Below are positions 17,329 through 26,722 of a DNA stretch of 64,000 bases, piece by piece (the first letter of the stretch is position 1; each line of letters starts with the position of its first letter). Source of the stretch: CAVTLG01 sp963735495. GTDB lineage: Bacteria > Chloroflexota > Ktedonobacteria > Ktedonobacterales > Ktedonobacteraceae. Under the pieces are notes generated by a model. That model searched no databases and was not told the DNA's origin. It saw nothing but the letters and a program-made list of their open reading frames with translations. Where the stretch lies: contig CAVTLG010000010.1 of the NCBI GenBank assembly GCA_963735495.1, forward strand, positions 248,001 through 312,000, in the 5' to 3' direction. The position numbers were made by a program, and so were the translations under genes.

Positions 17329-18519
17329 ATACGTTTCATCTTTGTTGTAATAGCACCATCTACGCCTAAAAGAACTCTGTATCTATGATACACTAACACT
17401 GGCAAACTCTGTGTTACCTACGCTTTACCATGACTTCATCGCTGGCGCAGCGCTACCCTCGGGTGCACAAAACTACGTGTATCTTCCCTTGCGCTGTAGA
17501 GCAGAAGCACACATTAAAATCAGCAAATACGTGGATCGCCGTTCGTCTGCCTGAAATGGTTGTCGCTTCTACCTGTTCCCAAGATAGCATGTACCCTCGT
17601 CGTCTATCTGGTCGTCGCAAAAAAAACCTGATGTCTTGATCCATCAAGCTCACGAAATTTAGGGTAGACCAGATTTTATAGTGTCGCGGAATGGATGCGC
17701 CAGGTAGCGCGGGAAATGACGATTGTTCCTGTAACCGGGATGGATGTTTTCTTGAAAATATCGATACACGAGATACCTATGAATATACATTTTCATCACT
17801 AGTGCCTTCCTCTTCTAACCAGGTTTCACCGCATCGCCAGGGGAAATCTCTCCGTGTAAGTAAATACTCGTGCAAGGGATGTGCCAGCAAAATAGGACTA
17901 TACTATTGTAAAAAAGTCTATATGTTATGTGTACAGAAGCAGTAGAAAAGCCAGCAACCGTATCAGAGAAGTATAACTCCTATGTTGCCAGAGCTAAAAG
18001 CTCGCTCTGAAGCTTTGTTAATCTACTATTCGATCAATTTGGTGGACCGACTACATCGATAATCAGGGCCGTAGATGCTGCCCTTTTATGGACGATTATA
18101 GCGTACATAAAATTTATCGATCTGTATAGCAATCAACCAAAAAGTACTAGAATTGAAAATTTTTAGCTGGACAATAAATGTGTGTACCTGGTTTAGGGAC
18201 TATTATACAACTATCCTTTGCTGAAAGTATATATGAAGGCTGGATCTTTAGATTTTTTTAATGATGTTAGATCATAACCGGCAAATTTCACGATGGCGGA
18301 ACAGCTCTTTTCCCAGGAAGACGCGTAATATTGTATGCTGTTAACTTGAGATGCTTTCTGTCACGAAGCAGGCTCCGTGGATCGTAATAGGGATAGCGTT
18401 ATGTGTGGAAAGCACAGCGTATATATGCATGGGATTGATTATATAGGCGATATATGTTTTAGCGACTCGCGAAGAATATGTTGATATTTCCTGCGGGTAT
18501 TTCATGGGAGGGTAAGCTT
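17329..18519. other. Non-coding stretch of about 1.2 kb
   Basis: It separates the DUF4388 operon from the LLM gene. The part after about 17950 is noticeably AT-rich compared with its surroundings. Open frames here (up to 84 codons) have no convincing ribosome sites or recognisable motifs. I see no tRNA, repeat-family copy or transposase remnant that I can support. Confidence 0.5.
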
Positions 18520-19404
18520 TTGGCGAGCGTTGACTTCGGACTTATGTTGAGACAGAACGATCCCGGTCATCCTTTACATGCTGTATTGGAGTTCAATCAT
18601 CGTTGTATTGCGGCGCTTTCCGCCGGCTTTAGTACACTCTGGCTGGAGGATCATCTCCAGGTGGGTACTACTGCTGAATTAGAGTCGTTGACCACACTGA
18701 GCTATCTGGCCGCGCTCTATCCCCAATTCAAAGTGGGGACGATGGTTTTGTCACAGGCGTATCGCAATCCAGCTTTACTGGCGAAGATGGCGGCCAATTT
18801 GCAGTATCTCAGCGGTGGGAGGCTCATATTGGGATTAGGAGCAGGCTGGAAGGAAGATGAATACCTGGCCTATGGCTATGCTTTTCCGGCTGTAGGGGCG
18901 CGTATGGACCAGCTTGAGGAGACGTTGCAGATTGTGCGGACGATGTGGACGCAGCAGCCAGCGACCTTTGAGGGTCGATATTATCATATTCGCGCTGCCT
19001 ATTGCGTGCCGCAGCCGACGCCAGCGATCCCTATCCTGATTGGTGGAGGTGGGGAGCAGCGCACGCTCTCCATTGTCGCGCGCTACGCAGACTGCTGGAA
19101 TTTTAACTCCTGTACCGTCGCTGAATACGCGCATAAGCTGGCTATCCTGAAGCAGCACTGTGAGCGTATTGGGCGCGATCCAGCGGAGATCAAGCTGACC
19201 TATCTGAGCACGCTCAGCGTTTCAGAGGACCCGGCGCAGGTGCAGCGGCATCCACAAAAACACTTTATCGCCGGCAATGCCGCCGAAGTGACACGCGAAC
19301 TCGCGCAGTTCCGCGCCCTGGGCGTCACACACTTTCTCTTCCGCTTCCTCGACGTGGCTACGCTAGAACATTTTGTGGCGCACGTCGTACCGGACTTCTT
19401 ATAG
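18520..19404 (+). CDS. LLM-class (luciferase-like) F420-dependent oxidoreductase
   Basis: A protein of about 294 residues with the bacterial luciferase-like TIM-barrel signature: STLWLEDHLQVG, a long central segment with GGRLILGLGAGWKEDEYLAYG, the FEGRYYHI motif and PILIGGGGEQRTLSIVARYADCWN. These features match the F420-dependent group (e.g. N5,N10-methylenetetrahydromethanopterin reductase-like enzymes) more than FMN-dependent luciferases. The TTG at 18520 is favoured because GGGAGGG sits 7-8 bases upstream and the fold starts just after it (VDFGLML); ATG 18478 would add 14 residues without a good ribosome site. Substrate unknown. Confidence 0.88.
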   Translation: MASVDFGLMLRQNDPGHPLHAVLEFNHRCIAALSAGFSTLWLEDHLQVGTTAELESLTTLSYLAALYPQFKVGTMVLSQAYRNPALLAKMAANLQYLSGGRLILGLGAGWKEDEYLAYGYAFPAVGARMDQLEETLQIVRTMWTQQPATFEGRYYHIRAAYCVPQPTPAIPILIGGGGEQRTLSIVARYADCWNFNSCTVAEYAHKLAILKQHCERIGRDPAEIKLTYLSTLSVSEDPAQVQRHPQKHFIAGNAAEVTRELAQFRALGVTHFLFRFLDVATLEHFVAHVVPDFL

Positions 19405-19469
19405 TACATAATGCGGCTTGGGACTATGTCGGATAGGATGCGTTCTACCCGCTTGAACGATGCTAGAGG

Positions 19470-22400
19470 CTACGAGGCAGGTAAGGGTGCAGAGGCCAAC
19501 CGCTGCTCGGCTAATGCCTGAAGCGTCTCAAATAGCACATCATCAAGTCGCCATATTCTGGATGTGCCAGGCGGATCTAGTGGGCGACGCGCTAACTCAT
19601 CATCCGCCAATATCTGCATAATCTTTTGTCCTGCCTCCTGCCGTATATGCTCAGATATCTGCCTGGATCTTTGTAAGAGCATGGCTGCCGCTGCACAGAT
19701 AAGCGCATTTTGATGCTCCAGGGATTGTACTATCGCAGTCAACGCATCTACTTGCAGAGGCAACGGCTCTGTGAGCAGTCCCCAGGCAAATTCTCCAACG
19801 GTGCCAATTTGGGAAACATATTCTGCTTTCGTTACTGCCTGCCATTGTTCTTCCGATGATAGTTGCCTGCTATCTGTACATGCTACCAAAAGCTCTGCAA
19901 CGTCTTGCTGACTGATCTGTGCCTGCTGTTTTAGCGCAGCCAGTGCAGTTGCTCTCTCATCTGCTGTACCGAGTGTTGGAGGTGGTGCGAGTGTGCTTTG
20001 TGGGTCTTGCACTATGCCAGCTCTATATTGAATAGCCTTGATGATCAGACGCTGTTCTGCGGTATTTGATGCTAACGGTGGCGATTTTTGCATTTGCCTT
20101 TGCAAACAATCTTGTAGCCGCTGCTTTATTTCGGGTTGTAGAGAACCGTAGTTGCTCATAACGCTATAGAGAGCAAAGCATGCTGCTGTCTGTGAGCCTC
20201 TTGTTTGCGTTGTCTCGATGATGGAACAGAGAAGGGCTATAAGTGTATCTTCGTTAATGTGTTCACGGAGATCACGGAGATCACGGAGATCACGGAGATC
20301 ACGGAGATCACGGAGATAACGGAGATCACTGAGATCACGGAGATCACTGAGACCACGGAGATCACGGAGATCACGGAGACCACGGAGACCACGGAGACCA
20401 CGGAGACCACGGAGATCACGGAGATCACTGAGATCACTGAGATCACTGAGATCACGGAGATTACGGAGATTACGGAGATTACGGAGATCACTGAGATCAC
20501 GGAGATTACGGAGATTACGGAGATCACTGAGATCACGGAGATAAATACTATGAACAACGTTCAATACAATTCCCTGACTGTGTATTGATGGAGAATATAG
20601 TGATTGCAGCAGAGCTTCCGCCAGATCTTGTTGCATCTGTTGATCATTTTGAGCGAGCAGTAAAAGTAATTGTAGACAGCTCTGATATGTTGAGCTACGC
20701 GGATGAGCTAGCTGCTCCTTTAGAAAACTATGCCAGGTCGTACGCCAGGGTGTACCCGCTAGTGTTTCATGCTCTTCTTTTTTGAGCAGTTGCCAGTACA
20801 GATATGCATAGGAGAATCTTGCTGTATCACTGGCCCGTAAAAGCTGTGTTTGCAGCCCCGCCGCGTTGCGGCGTCCTTTTTTTTGCCAGTCTTTACTGAT
20901 CTCGTCTTGGGTTTTCCAATGCTGGCTATCATGTGTGCCTGGCAATGCGGCAGGTGTGAGCAGGTAATCAAGTTCCAGTGAATGCTGGGTGAGGCGTTCC
21001 AGCAGTGCGGGTTGCTCTTTGCTCCACTTGAACCAGGCCGTATGTAGCCAGCCAGCCGGGCCTGCGGCATCGAGTAAGCGTAATGCCACAAATGCGTATT
21101 CTTCTACCGCTAGCGAAGCTGGGCGCGCCGCTGGCTGAGGATAACTGAGTTCCAGGTTATCTGGCGGGCAATCTGTCACCATGTCAACGATGCCTGCCAG
21201 TTGGATTAATGGCGGAATGAGATTCGTCAAGACTGGTCGGGGACAGGTTGCTAGATCAGGAGCCAGCGCCGCGAGCAGGTGCACGGCACCTTGCTGACGT
21301 ACTGGCTGAGTCACGTCGCAGAGTGCTGCGCGCCATGCCTCCAGTAGCGGGGTACGGTTGCTGTTTTGTGGCTGCCCACCCAGCCAGAGCAGGGCAACTT
21401 TTTCCAGTTCTTGCTTGAGCCGCGTATAACGTCCCGCTCCAAGATTGTCCCCATAAAGCGCGAAGAGCTGGTCGGCGATTGTCTGCTGGAGTGCTGGACG
21501 AATGGCCCAGGTTTCACAGTCTACCAGGCTACTGGCCGCAAAGAGCAGGTTGCGCTGCAAGACACTGTCGTAGATATCTTTGGTATCGGCGATGATCTGG
21601 ATCAGCTCGCTCGTTGCATCCTTATCCTGTCCGCTCTTATCGGCTATCGTCAGTAGCAGCGGTTCACGCCAGGTTGCCGTGTGGCAGTGCTCCGCTACGA
21701 ACAATTTCAATGTTTCAATGTTTTCGCGTAGCAGATACTGAGCGGCATAATACTCCTGGAACGTGCGATGCATAAAGCTGAACAAGCCCTGTCCACTCTC
21801 CACAAAGAGTCCGCTGGTACGTCGAACGGTCTCGATAAAGGTATCAACTGCTTTATCATCACTTTTATCCAGGAGTCGCTCATAGAACTCGGTCATAGAT
21901 TGTCGGACAATCTTTTCTACTTCGGATTTGATCAGCAAACGATCACTGCGATGCAGCCGATAGGCGAGATTGCATAATGTGCGTTCTGCCAGTTTCACAT
22001 CCAATTGGTTGCGTGTGCTGTCCTGGTTCCAGTTGTCGAGCAGGGTGCGTGTAACAACTTGATAGAGATCAATGCGGCGATGCGGCAACGTCTTGCCACT
22101 GCGCTGAATCAAGGCCAGGATGGTCAGCATTAAAGGGTTGATTGCCAGGCGCTTGATGCCAGGATTGCCTTTGAGCGCGGCCTGCAAGCGATCTTTTTGT
22201 ACTCGACCTGCCTGATCTGCCTGTGCCTTTTGTTGGAGAGTCAGGTCTTTCCCGCGTGCGCCTGAGCGTGCCATATGGCGTTCAACGGCCAGGCACCATG
22301 TGCTCAAGAAATGCTCAATCTGTTTATCGGTGAGTTCGAGCAGCGTATAATGCGTGTAGGCGCTGTATGGTCCCTCTTCGTAGCCAGTGATACGCGAGGT

Positions 22401-23429
22401 AATCACAAAGCGATTGTAGTGCCTGGCTTTCACGTCGTCGGCTGTATATTTTGCGATGAATTTTTGTATTTTATCGGCTACATTTCTGCGCAAGTCGTCG
22501 CTTGCCACTTCATCCAGACCGTCCAGCAAGACCAGGCAGCGACCTTGCTCCAGTGCATCTGGCAGCTTAGCCGACAGATCACCATGAATCTTTGTCGTAT
22601 GCGCCAGGAAGAACTGCTCAAATGTCAGATCTGCATCAGCCACCAGGCACTTTGCATACTCGCTGATACGCACCAACACGGGCAGTTGTCGCTGCATAAG
22701 TCCTTTGGGTAGATGGTATTTTGCCGAGAGCATGGCCCTGCCCATATGCAATGCCAGCCAGCGCAGGGATGTGCTCTTGCCCGAGCCAGGCGCGCCCAGG
22801 ATCACGGCGACAGGGTTGGTTGCCGTGAGTAGCTGAAGTATCTCTTCAATACGTGCTTCTTGCTTTTGCCCAATGCTTGCGCTTGCCTGCTCTTTATACA
22901 TCCATATGCTGCGCAAGAGCTGCGCCTGTTGCTCGAAATCATCCATAGTCAGGTCGGTGCGCTTGCGTAGCGCTTCCAGATGTCGTTGTTGCTCCTCTGG
23001 GATATCGTAGCGTGGCCGGTCGGATACGGCGTGCAGGTGAATAAAGTTATCATCGAGCGGGACGTTGACGGAGATGAGCGCCTGCGATTGTTGGTAGATG
23101 CCCGTTGGACTCAAACCAGTGTTATCATTGACCACTGAGCGTAAATAGTAGCGCAGTACCTTGCCACCTTTGATATGTTCGCCGATCACAACCAGGATGC
23201 CTGCCGCGAGCGTGACTGCAAGACAGAACGTACCTGTCCCCAGCAGTAGCCGCTGAGCAAGACCGGGCAGCGTGAACCAGTGGAGTACACTGACAACAGC
23301 AGTCTTAGAAACATCGGTCGTTTGCATGCTGGCTAGATTGATAACAATGCCAATGAAGATGACGATAAACAGCGTTAGCCAGATCCATTTAGCGTATTGC
23401 CAGATCTTGTTTGCAATGGTATAGAGCAT
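19470..23429 (-). CDS. Membrane-anchored NACHT (STAND) NTPase with helical repeats and an LRD tripeptide array
   Basis: A 1319-residue signal-transduction NTPase. Two N-terminal membrane spans lie at about residues 16-34 and 62-83. The NACHT module follows: Walker A GAPGSGKST (212-220), Walker B CLVLLDGLDEVA (298-309), then the conserved ITSRITGYE sensor region and a winged-helix-like part with FSFMHRTFQEYYAAQYL. The C-terminal half is helical and HEAT-like. Residues 964-1056 are 31 uninterrupted tripeptides of the form Leu-(Arg/Ser)-(Asp/Asn/Gly). NACHT proteins oligomerise on ligand binding; bacterial ones include antiphage defence proteins and regulators. No separate effector domain is visible, so the membrane segments may be the effector. 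ATG 23429 has GAAGGGA upstream. Confidence 0.92.
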   Translation of the reverse strand: MLYTIANKIWQYAKWIWLTLFIVIFIGIVINLASMQTTDVSKTAVVSVLHWFTLPGLAQRLLLGTGTFCLAVTLAAGILVVIGEHIKGGKVLRYYLRSVVNDNTGLSPTGIYQQSQALISVNVPLDDNFIHLHAVSDRPRYDIPEEQQRHLEALRKRTDLTMDDFEQQAQLLRSIWMYKEQASASIGQKQEARIEEILQLLTATNPVAVILGAPGSGKSTSLRWLALHMGRAMLSAKYHLPKGLMQRQLPVLVRISEYAKCLVADADLTFEQFFLAHTTKIHGDLSAKLPDALEQGRCLVLLDGLDEVASDDLRRNVADKIQKFIAKYTADDVKARHYNRFVITSRITGYEEGPYSAYTHYTLLELTDKQIEHFLSTWCLAVERHMARSGARGKDLTLQQKAQADQAGRVQKDRLQAALKGNPGIKRLAINPLMLTILALIQRSGKTLPHRRIDLYQVVTRTLLDNWNQDSTRNQLDVKLAERTLCNLAYRLHRSDRLLIKSEVEKIVRQSMTEFYERLLDKSDDKAVDTFIETVRRTSGLFVESGQGLFSFMHRTFQEYYAAQYLLRENIETLKLFVAEHCHTATWREPLLLTIADKSGQDKDATSELIQIIADTKDIYDSVLQRNLLFAASSLVDCETWAIRPALQQTIADQLFALYGDNLGAGRYTRLKQELEKVALLWLGGQPQNSNRTPLLEAWRAALCDVTQPVRQQGAVHLLAALAPDLATCPRPVLTNLIPPLIQLAGIVDMVTDCPPDNLELSYPQPAARPASLAVEEYAFVALRLLDAAGPAGWLHTAWFKWSKEQPALLERLTQHSLELDYLLTPAALPGTHDSQHWKTQDEISKDWQKKGRRNAAGLQTQLLRASDTARFSYAYLYWQLLKKEEHETLAGTPWRTTWHSFLKEQLAHPRSSTYQSCLQLLLLLAQNDQQMQQDLAEALLQSLYSPSIHSQGIVLNVVHSIYLRDLSDLRNLRNLRDLSDLRNLRNLRNLRDLSDLSDLSDLRDLRGLRGLRGLRGLRDLRDLRGLSDLRDLSDLRYLRDLRDLRDLRDLRDLREHINEDTLIALLCSIIETTQTRGSQTAACFALYSVMSNYGSLQPEIKQRLQDCLQRQMQKSPPLASNTAEQRLIIKAIQYRAGIVQDPQSTLAPPPTLGTADERATALAALKQQAQISQQDVAELLVACTDSRQLSSEEQWQAVTKAEYVSQIGTVGEFAWGLLTEPLPLQVDALTAIVQSLEHQNALICAAAAMLLQRSRQISEHIRQEAGQKIMQILADDELARRPLDPPGTSRIWRLDDVLFETLQALAEQRLASAPLPAS
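20262..20540. repeat. 9-bp minisatellite (31 units) inside the NACHT gene
   Basis: Thirty-one tandem copies of a 9-bp unit, consensus CACGGAGAT on the forward strand, with variants CACTGAGAT, CACGGAGAC and TACGGAGAT. All units stay in frame, encoding Leu-Arg-Asp, Leu-Ser-Asp, Leu-Arg-Gly and Leu-Arg-Asn. Variants occur in clusters (four adjacent LRG units, three adjacent LSD units), as expected from recent unit duplication. Changes in unit number would alter protein length by 3 residues without a frameshift. Confidence 0.97.
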
Positions 23430-23555
23430 ATGAGCGTCCCTTCCCTGTCGACTCTGCTATTTGTCTCAAAAAAATGTAGTATTGTAATAAGCGGGCGAGC
23501 GAGATCTTGCTCGTAGTATACTCTACAGGAGAATAAGGCGAAACGAGATAGTGCA

Positions 23556-23624
23556 GGAGTTGGGGACGACAACCGCAAGGGATTGTCGCTACGCGGGGTG
23601 GAGGCCGCCGACCTGAAGAGTTAC
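23556..23624 (-). mobile_element. Single-ended fragment of the MITE family
   Basis: Read on the reverse strand from 23624: GTAACTCTTCAGGT, then GGCGGCCTCC and GCGTAGCGACAATCCCTTGC followed by GGTTGTCG. This matches the left end of the elements at 778 and 13741. The opposite end cannot be found, so it is a decayed or truncated copy. It sits between the divergent NACHT and CoA-binding genes. Confidence 0.7.
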
Positions 23625-23720
23625 CTGACACCATCCTTGACGCCGGAGAGCGTACAGATGACAATGATGGAGAGCGCTATATTTCATGCGCTCGTCATCG
23701 ATTCCCGGAGGAGTTACAAT

Positions 23721-24215
23721 ATGAATGTTCTACACGATACACCGGATATGTATGAACGCTTGCAGATTTTGCGTACCTATCGGCATGTAGCTATCGTGGG
23801 GGTCTCGGCTGATCCCTATCGTCCCAGCCACTTTGTGGCGATCTATCTACAAGCAGAGGGCTACGATATCATCCCTATCAATCCGCGCTATGCTGGAAAA
23901 ACGCTGCTGGGCAAGCGCGTCTATGCCTCACTGACAGAGGCGCAGGCGGTGGGTGAGCAGATTGAAATTGTGGATGTGTTTCGTAAGGCCGAAGACACGC
24001 CACCTATCGCCAGCGAAGCGGTCAAGATCGGGGCTAAAGTACTCTGGCTCCAGTTGGGAGTGAGTAACGAGGCAGCGGGTAAGATAGCACAGGCTGCGGG
24101 CTTAATCTTTGTAGAGAACAGGTGTATGAAGATTGAGCATGCGAGATTTTTCGGTGGCCTGCATACTATTGGCTTAAATACAGGCGTGATCCTGGCAAAG
24201 AAGCTGAGCCAATAG
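23721..24215 (+). CDS. CoA-binding domain protein (YccU-like)
   Basis: A 164-residue small Rossmann protein with the CoA_binding signature seen in succinyl-CoA synthetase alpha and in YccU proteins: VAIVGVSADPYRPSHFV, IPINPRYAGKTLLGKRVYASL, VDVFRKAEDTP, VLWLQLGVSNEAAGKIAQAAGL and VENRCMKIEHARF. The length is right for a stand-alone member. ATG 23721 is chosen because GGAGGAG precedes it at 23707-23713. Some family members bind CoA and act in metabolism or stress resistance; the exact role is not known. It has no obvious operon partners. Confidence 0.9.
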   Translation: MNVLHDTPDMYERLQILRTYRHVAIVGVSADPYRPSHFVAIYLQAEGYDIIPINPRYAGKTLLGKRVYASLTEAQAVGEQIEIVDVFRKAEDTPPIASEAVKIGAKVLWLQLGVSNEAAGKIAQAAGLIFVENRCMKIEHARFFGGLHTIGLNTGVILAKKLSQ

Positions 24216-24333
24216 CACAGTTTTGCTTGCTCTCTAATCTGAAGCGTATAAAGCTCTCTGGAATAATCTGGAGAACGCTGGAACCTATCTTCAATATTTA
24301 TGTAACCCTATACTTTTCAAACGAAGTATGCTA

Positions 24334-24411
24334 GACTTTTCTTTGTGCGTTATAGCGAAGCTAGAGAAGGGTGTGAGACTTTCTTTATGCGTTAGAACGA
24401 AATGAAAGAAG
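24334..24411. repeat. Imperfect direct repeats upstream of the histidine kinase
   Basis: Two ~35-bp related blocks, at 24334-24369 and 24377-24411, share GACTTTTCTTTGTGCGTTA / GACTTTCTTTATGCGTTA followed by GCGAAG or ACGAAA and a purine-rich AGAGAAG/AAAGAAG tail. They lie just before a TATAAT at 24431-24436, only 6 bases from the ATG at 24443, so the kinase transcript may be leaderless and these blocks may bind a regulator. Confidence 0.5.
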
Positions 24412-24442
24412 TGTCGTTTGTTTGCTGCTTTATAATAGATGA

Positions 24443-26038
24443 ATGCCGATGGATAAACACACACAAAAGCGCGGGAAGCGCGCTCAATTAGTGCCTGGCG
24501 ATCAGACACTATCGCCAGTGTCGCAAGCGTTCTTACCTGAGAGCGCTCTGCCATCTATTGCCAATGCATCCGGGCTACTGCATGAGAATGATGCGCTGCT
24601 CTCGCAGATCTTGATGCAGCGCTTTGTCGAGAACAGCACTGACTGTATCAAGGTATTAGACCTGCAAGGTAGGCTCCTCTACATGAATCCTGGTGGTCAG
24701 CAAGTCATGGAAGTGGATGATTTTTCCTCCTGTGCCTTTGCACCATGGACTGAACTCTGGCAAGGAGAAGCACAGGACACGGTGCATAATGCTGTGGCGA
24801 TAGCTCAGGCAGGGGGTGTGGCGACTTTTCGTGCTTTCTGTCCGACTGTGAAGGGCACAGATAAATGGTGGGATGTTACGGTAACGCCTATTTTCAATAC
24901 GGACGGCACGATTCTCTATCTGCTGGCTGTCTCGCGTGATGTGACTGAGATCGTGCAGTCGCAACTGGTGCTGGATCACTTCTTTGCCGTCTCGCTTGAC
25001 CTCTTATGCTTGATAAACTTTGCCGGCGAATTCTGCAAAGTCAATTCTGCCTTTGAGCGTGTCCTTGGCTATGGAGAGCAAGAACTCCTCGGTCAGTCGA
25101 TCTTCAGCTTAATCCATGCTGATGACATGGCAGACACGCGCCAGGAATTGGCGAAACTGCAGCAAGGTATCCCAACGCTGCATTTTGAGAACCGTTATCG
25201 TACCAAAAATGGCTCATACACGTGGTTGGACTGGACAGCGTTGCCTGTCATGGAAAAAGAGCTGTTATATGCCGTGGCACGCGATATTACCGAATTAAAA
25301 CTGCAAGAAGAGCAAAAAGATACCTTCATTAGTATGGCGAGTCATGAACTGCGCAGGCCAATTACCACGATTAAAGCGAGTCTTCAACTGGTTGAGCGCC
25401 GCTTGAGGAAACTTACTGACAAAGTCGCCACGATTTCAGCAGAAGATGCCAGTGCATTCGATGCGGTCAGAGAGATGATTTCGCGCTCCATCTTGCAGGT
25501 TGGTGTGCAGAATCGCTTAATCAATGATCTCTTAAATTCTTCGCGCATTCAGGCGGATAAATTGCAGTTGTCATTGGAGATGTGCAATCTGGTGGACGTT
25601 GTACGTGCGGTTGTAGAGGATCAGCGTATCATCACTCCTGAGTGTAGGCTGATGCTGTGTCTGGAAGTGCCCACCGAGGTTTTCGTCAGGATAGACGCGG
25701 ATCGTATTGGTCAAGTTGTCAACAACTATGTGACCAACGCGCTGAAATATGCAGATGCTGAAGAGCCGATTACCGTCGGTTTACGTGTCGAGGAACAGCA
25801 GGTGCGCGTCTGGGTGCAAGATGCTGGCCCGGGTCTGCCTCAGAGTGTGCAGAAGCATATCTGGGAGCGCTTTTACCAGGTGCCTGCTCTCCATGAGCAG
25901 CAAGTAGTGGGTGCGGTCGGACTGGGTCTGGGTTTGCACATTTGCCGGGAATTGATCCAGCGTCATGGCGGTAAGGTTGGTGTTGAGAGCGCGGTTGGCA
26001 AAGGTTCCAGATTCTGGTTTGTGCTGCCTCTTCCATGA
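24443..26038 (+). CDS. PAS-domain sensor histidine kinase
   Basis: A 531-residue soluble kinase. Two PAS domains come first (about 55-170, with FVENSTDCIKVLDLQGRLLY; and about 175-285, with LVLDHFFAVSLDLLCLINFAGE and PAS/PAC text YRTKNGSYTWLDW). The HisKA dimerisation helix has the phospho-acceptor His in FISMASHELRRPITTIKASL. The HATPase_c domain has the N box (RIGQVVNNYVTNALKYA), G1 (WVQDAGPGLP), F box and G2 (VGLGLGLHICRELIQRHGG). All needed motifs are present. No membrane span and no adjacent response regulator, so its partner is elsewhere. ATG 24443 lacks a ribosome site but lies right after a TATAAT; a second ATG is 6 bases on. Confidence 0.93.
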   Translation: MPMDKHTQKRGKRAQLVPGDQTLSPVSQAFLPESALPSIANASGLLHENDALLSQILMQRFVENSTDCIKVLDLQGRLLYMNPGGQQVMEVDDFSSCAFAPWTELWQGEAQDTVHNAVAIAQAGGVATFRAFCPTVKGTDKWWDVTVTPIFNTDGTILYLLAVSRDVTEIVQSQLVLDHFFAVSLDLLCLINFAGEFCKVNSAFERVLGYGEQELLGQSIFSLIHADDMADTRQELAKLQQGIPTLHFENRYRTKNGSYTWLDWTALPVMEKELLYAVARDITELKLQEEQKDTFISMASHELRRPITTIKASLQLVERRLRKLTDKVATISAEDASAFDAVREMISRSILQVGVQNRLINDLLNSSRIQADKLQLSLEMCNLVDVVRAVVEDQRIITPECRLMLCLEVPTEVFVRIDADRIGQVVNNYVTNALKYADAEEPITVGLRVEEQQVRVWVQDAGPGLPQSVQKHIWERFYQVPALHEQQVVGAVGLGLGLHICRELIQRHGGKVGVESAVGKGSRFWFVLPLP

Positions 26039-26722
26039 TATGCGGTCGCGAGACTGGCTATCTCCGTCTTTTGTTCCCATATTGCGGGTCACGCCTGTCC
26101 GATCTTCTGTCGTCCCTGCAAAATCCTCTGTCAGCCACAGTTGCGAATGCTGAGCATTCACGCTGACATCAACTCCTAAATTGCTTTCCGCATGGCTTAT
26201 CAGCAGGTATTATCGACATAAAAATAAAATTATGCTATTTTATTACCAAATGGCTATATAGTTGGTGAAATGAGAAAAAAGTGCTATTTTATTATTGGAG
26301 TTAATTTTAAGAGACTCTGATCAAAAATCTGGTAATTACTGTGTGGAAGGTGTCTTCCAGGCCATCGAATAAAGTGAGCAAGAACACATCGCCTCTCATG
26401 CTGTTTTTAGAGCAGATGGATAAAGCGGCATAGAAGCATGCGATGATAAAGAGCAGCATTACGTTAGGGAGGTTCGGAGGGTTGTCGTGTATTTCCTTTT
26501 CCCCCATCAAATTCCGGGACCAGAGTATGCTCATTCCCCCTATTCGCATCGCCGGGAGGGTCCACGAGTGGGTAGTGTCCTGGGAACTCGAAAACATCGG
26601 CTGAGTTGTGATACAACGCATGTCTGGCCCTGGGCTGTCCGGGATGAGGGAACATGCTCAGTCGTTTTTCCATCCGTCTCACTGCTCAGTTATTTCAATC
26701 ATTAGAGGATGAGAACTCTATT
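26039..26722. other. Non-coding stretch before the Pls-like synthetase gene
   Basis: An AT-rich part around 26200-26330 contains two related stretches (TGCTATTTTATTACCAA and GTGCTATTTTATTATTGG). The rest is of average composition. A 104-codon reverse-strand frame at 26307-26621 contains a hydrophobic segment but has no convincing start signal. I see no promoter or riboswitch fold that I can support. Confidence 0.45.

Noticed and set aside
17430..17945. Two small forward frames (69 and 84 codons) in the gap before the LLM gene
   Set aside because: No ribosome sites, biased composition, no motif.
20262..20540. Possible CRISPR array
   Set aside because: The 9-bp units are contiguous, with no unique spacers, and encode part of a protein.
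20205..20588. Long open frames made of repeated Ile-Thr-Glu (forward) and Ile-Ser-Val (reverse) over the NACHT repeat
   Set aside because: Any frame through a 9-bp repeat without stops stays open. The NACHT frame extends far on both sides with clear domains, so these are shadows.
26307..26621. A 104-codon reverse frame with a hydrophobic segment
   Set aside because: No ribosome site or recognisable family; sits in a low-complexity non-coding region.
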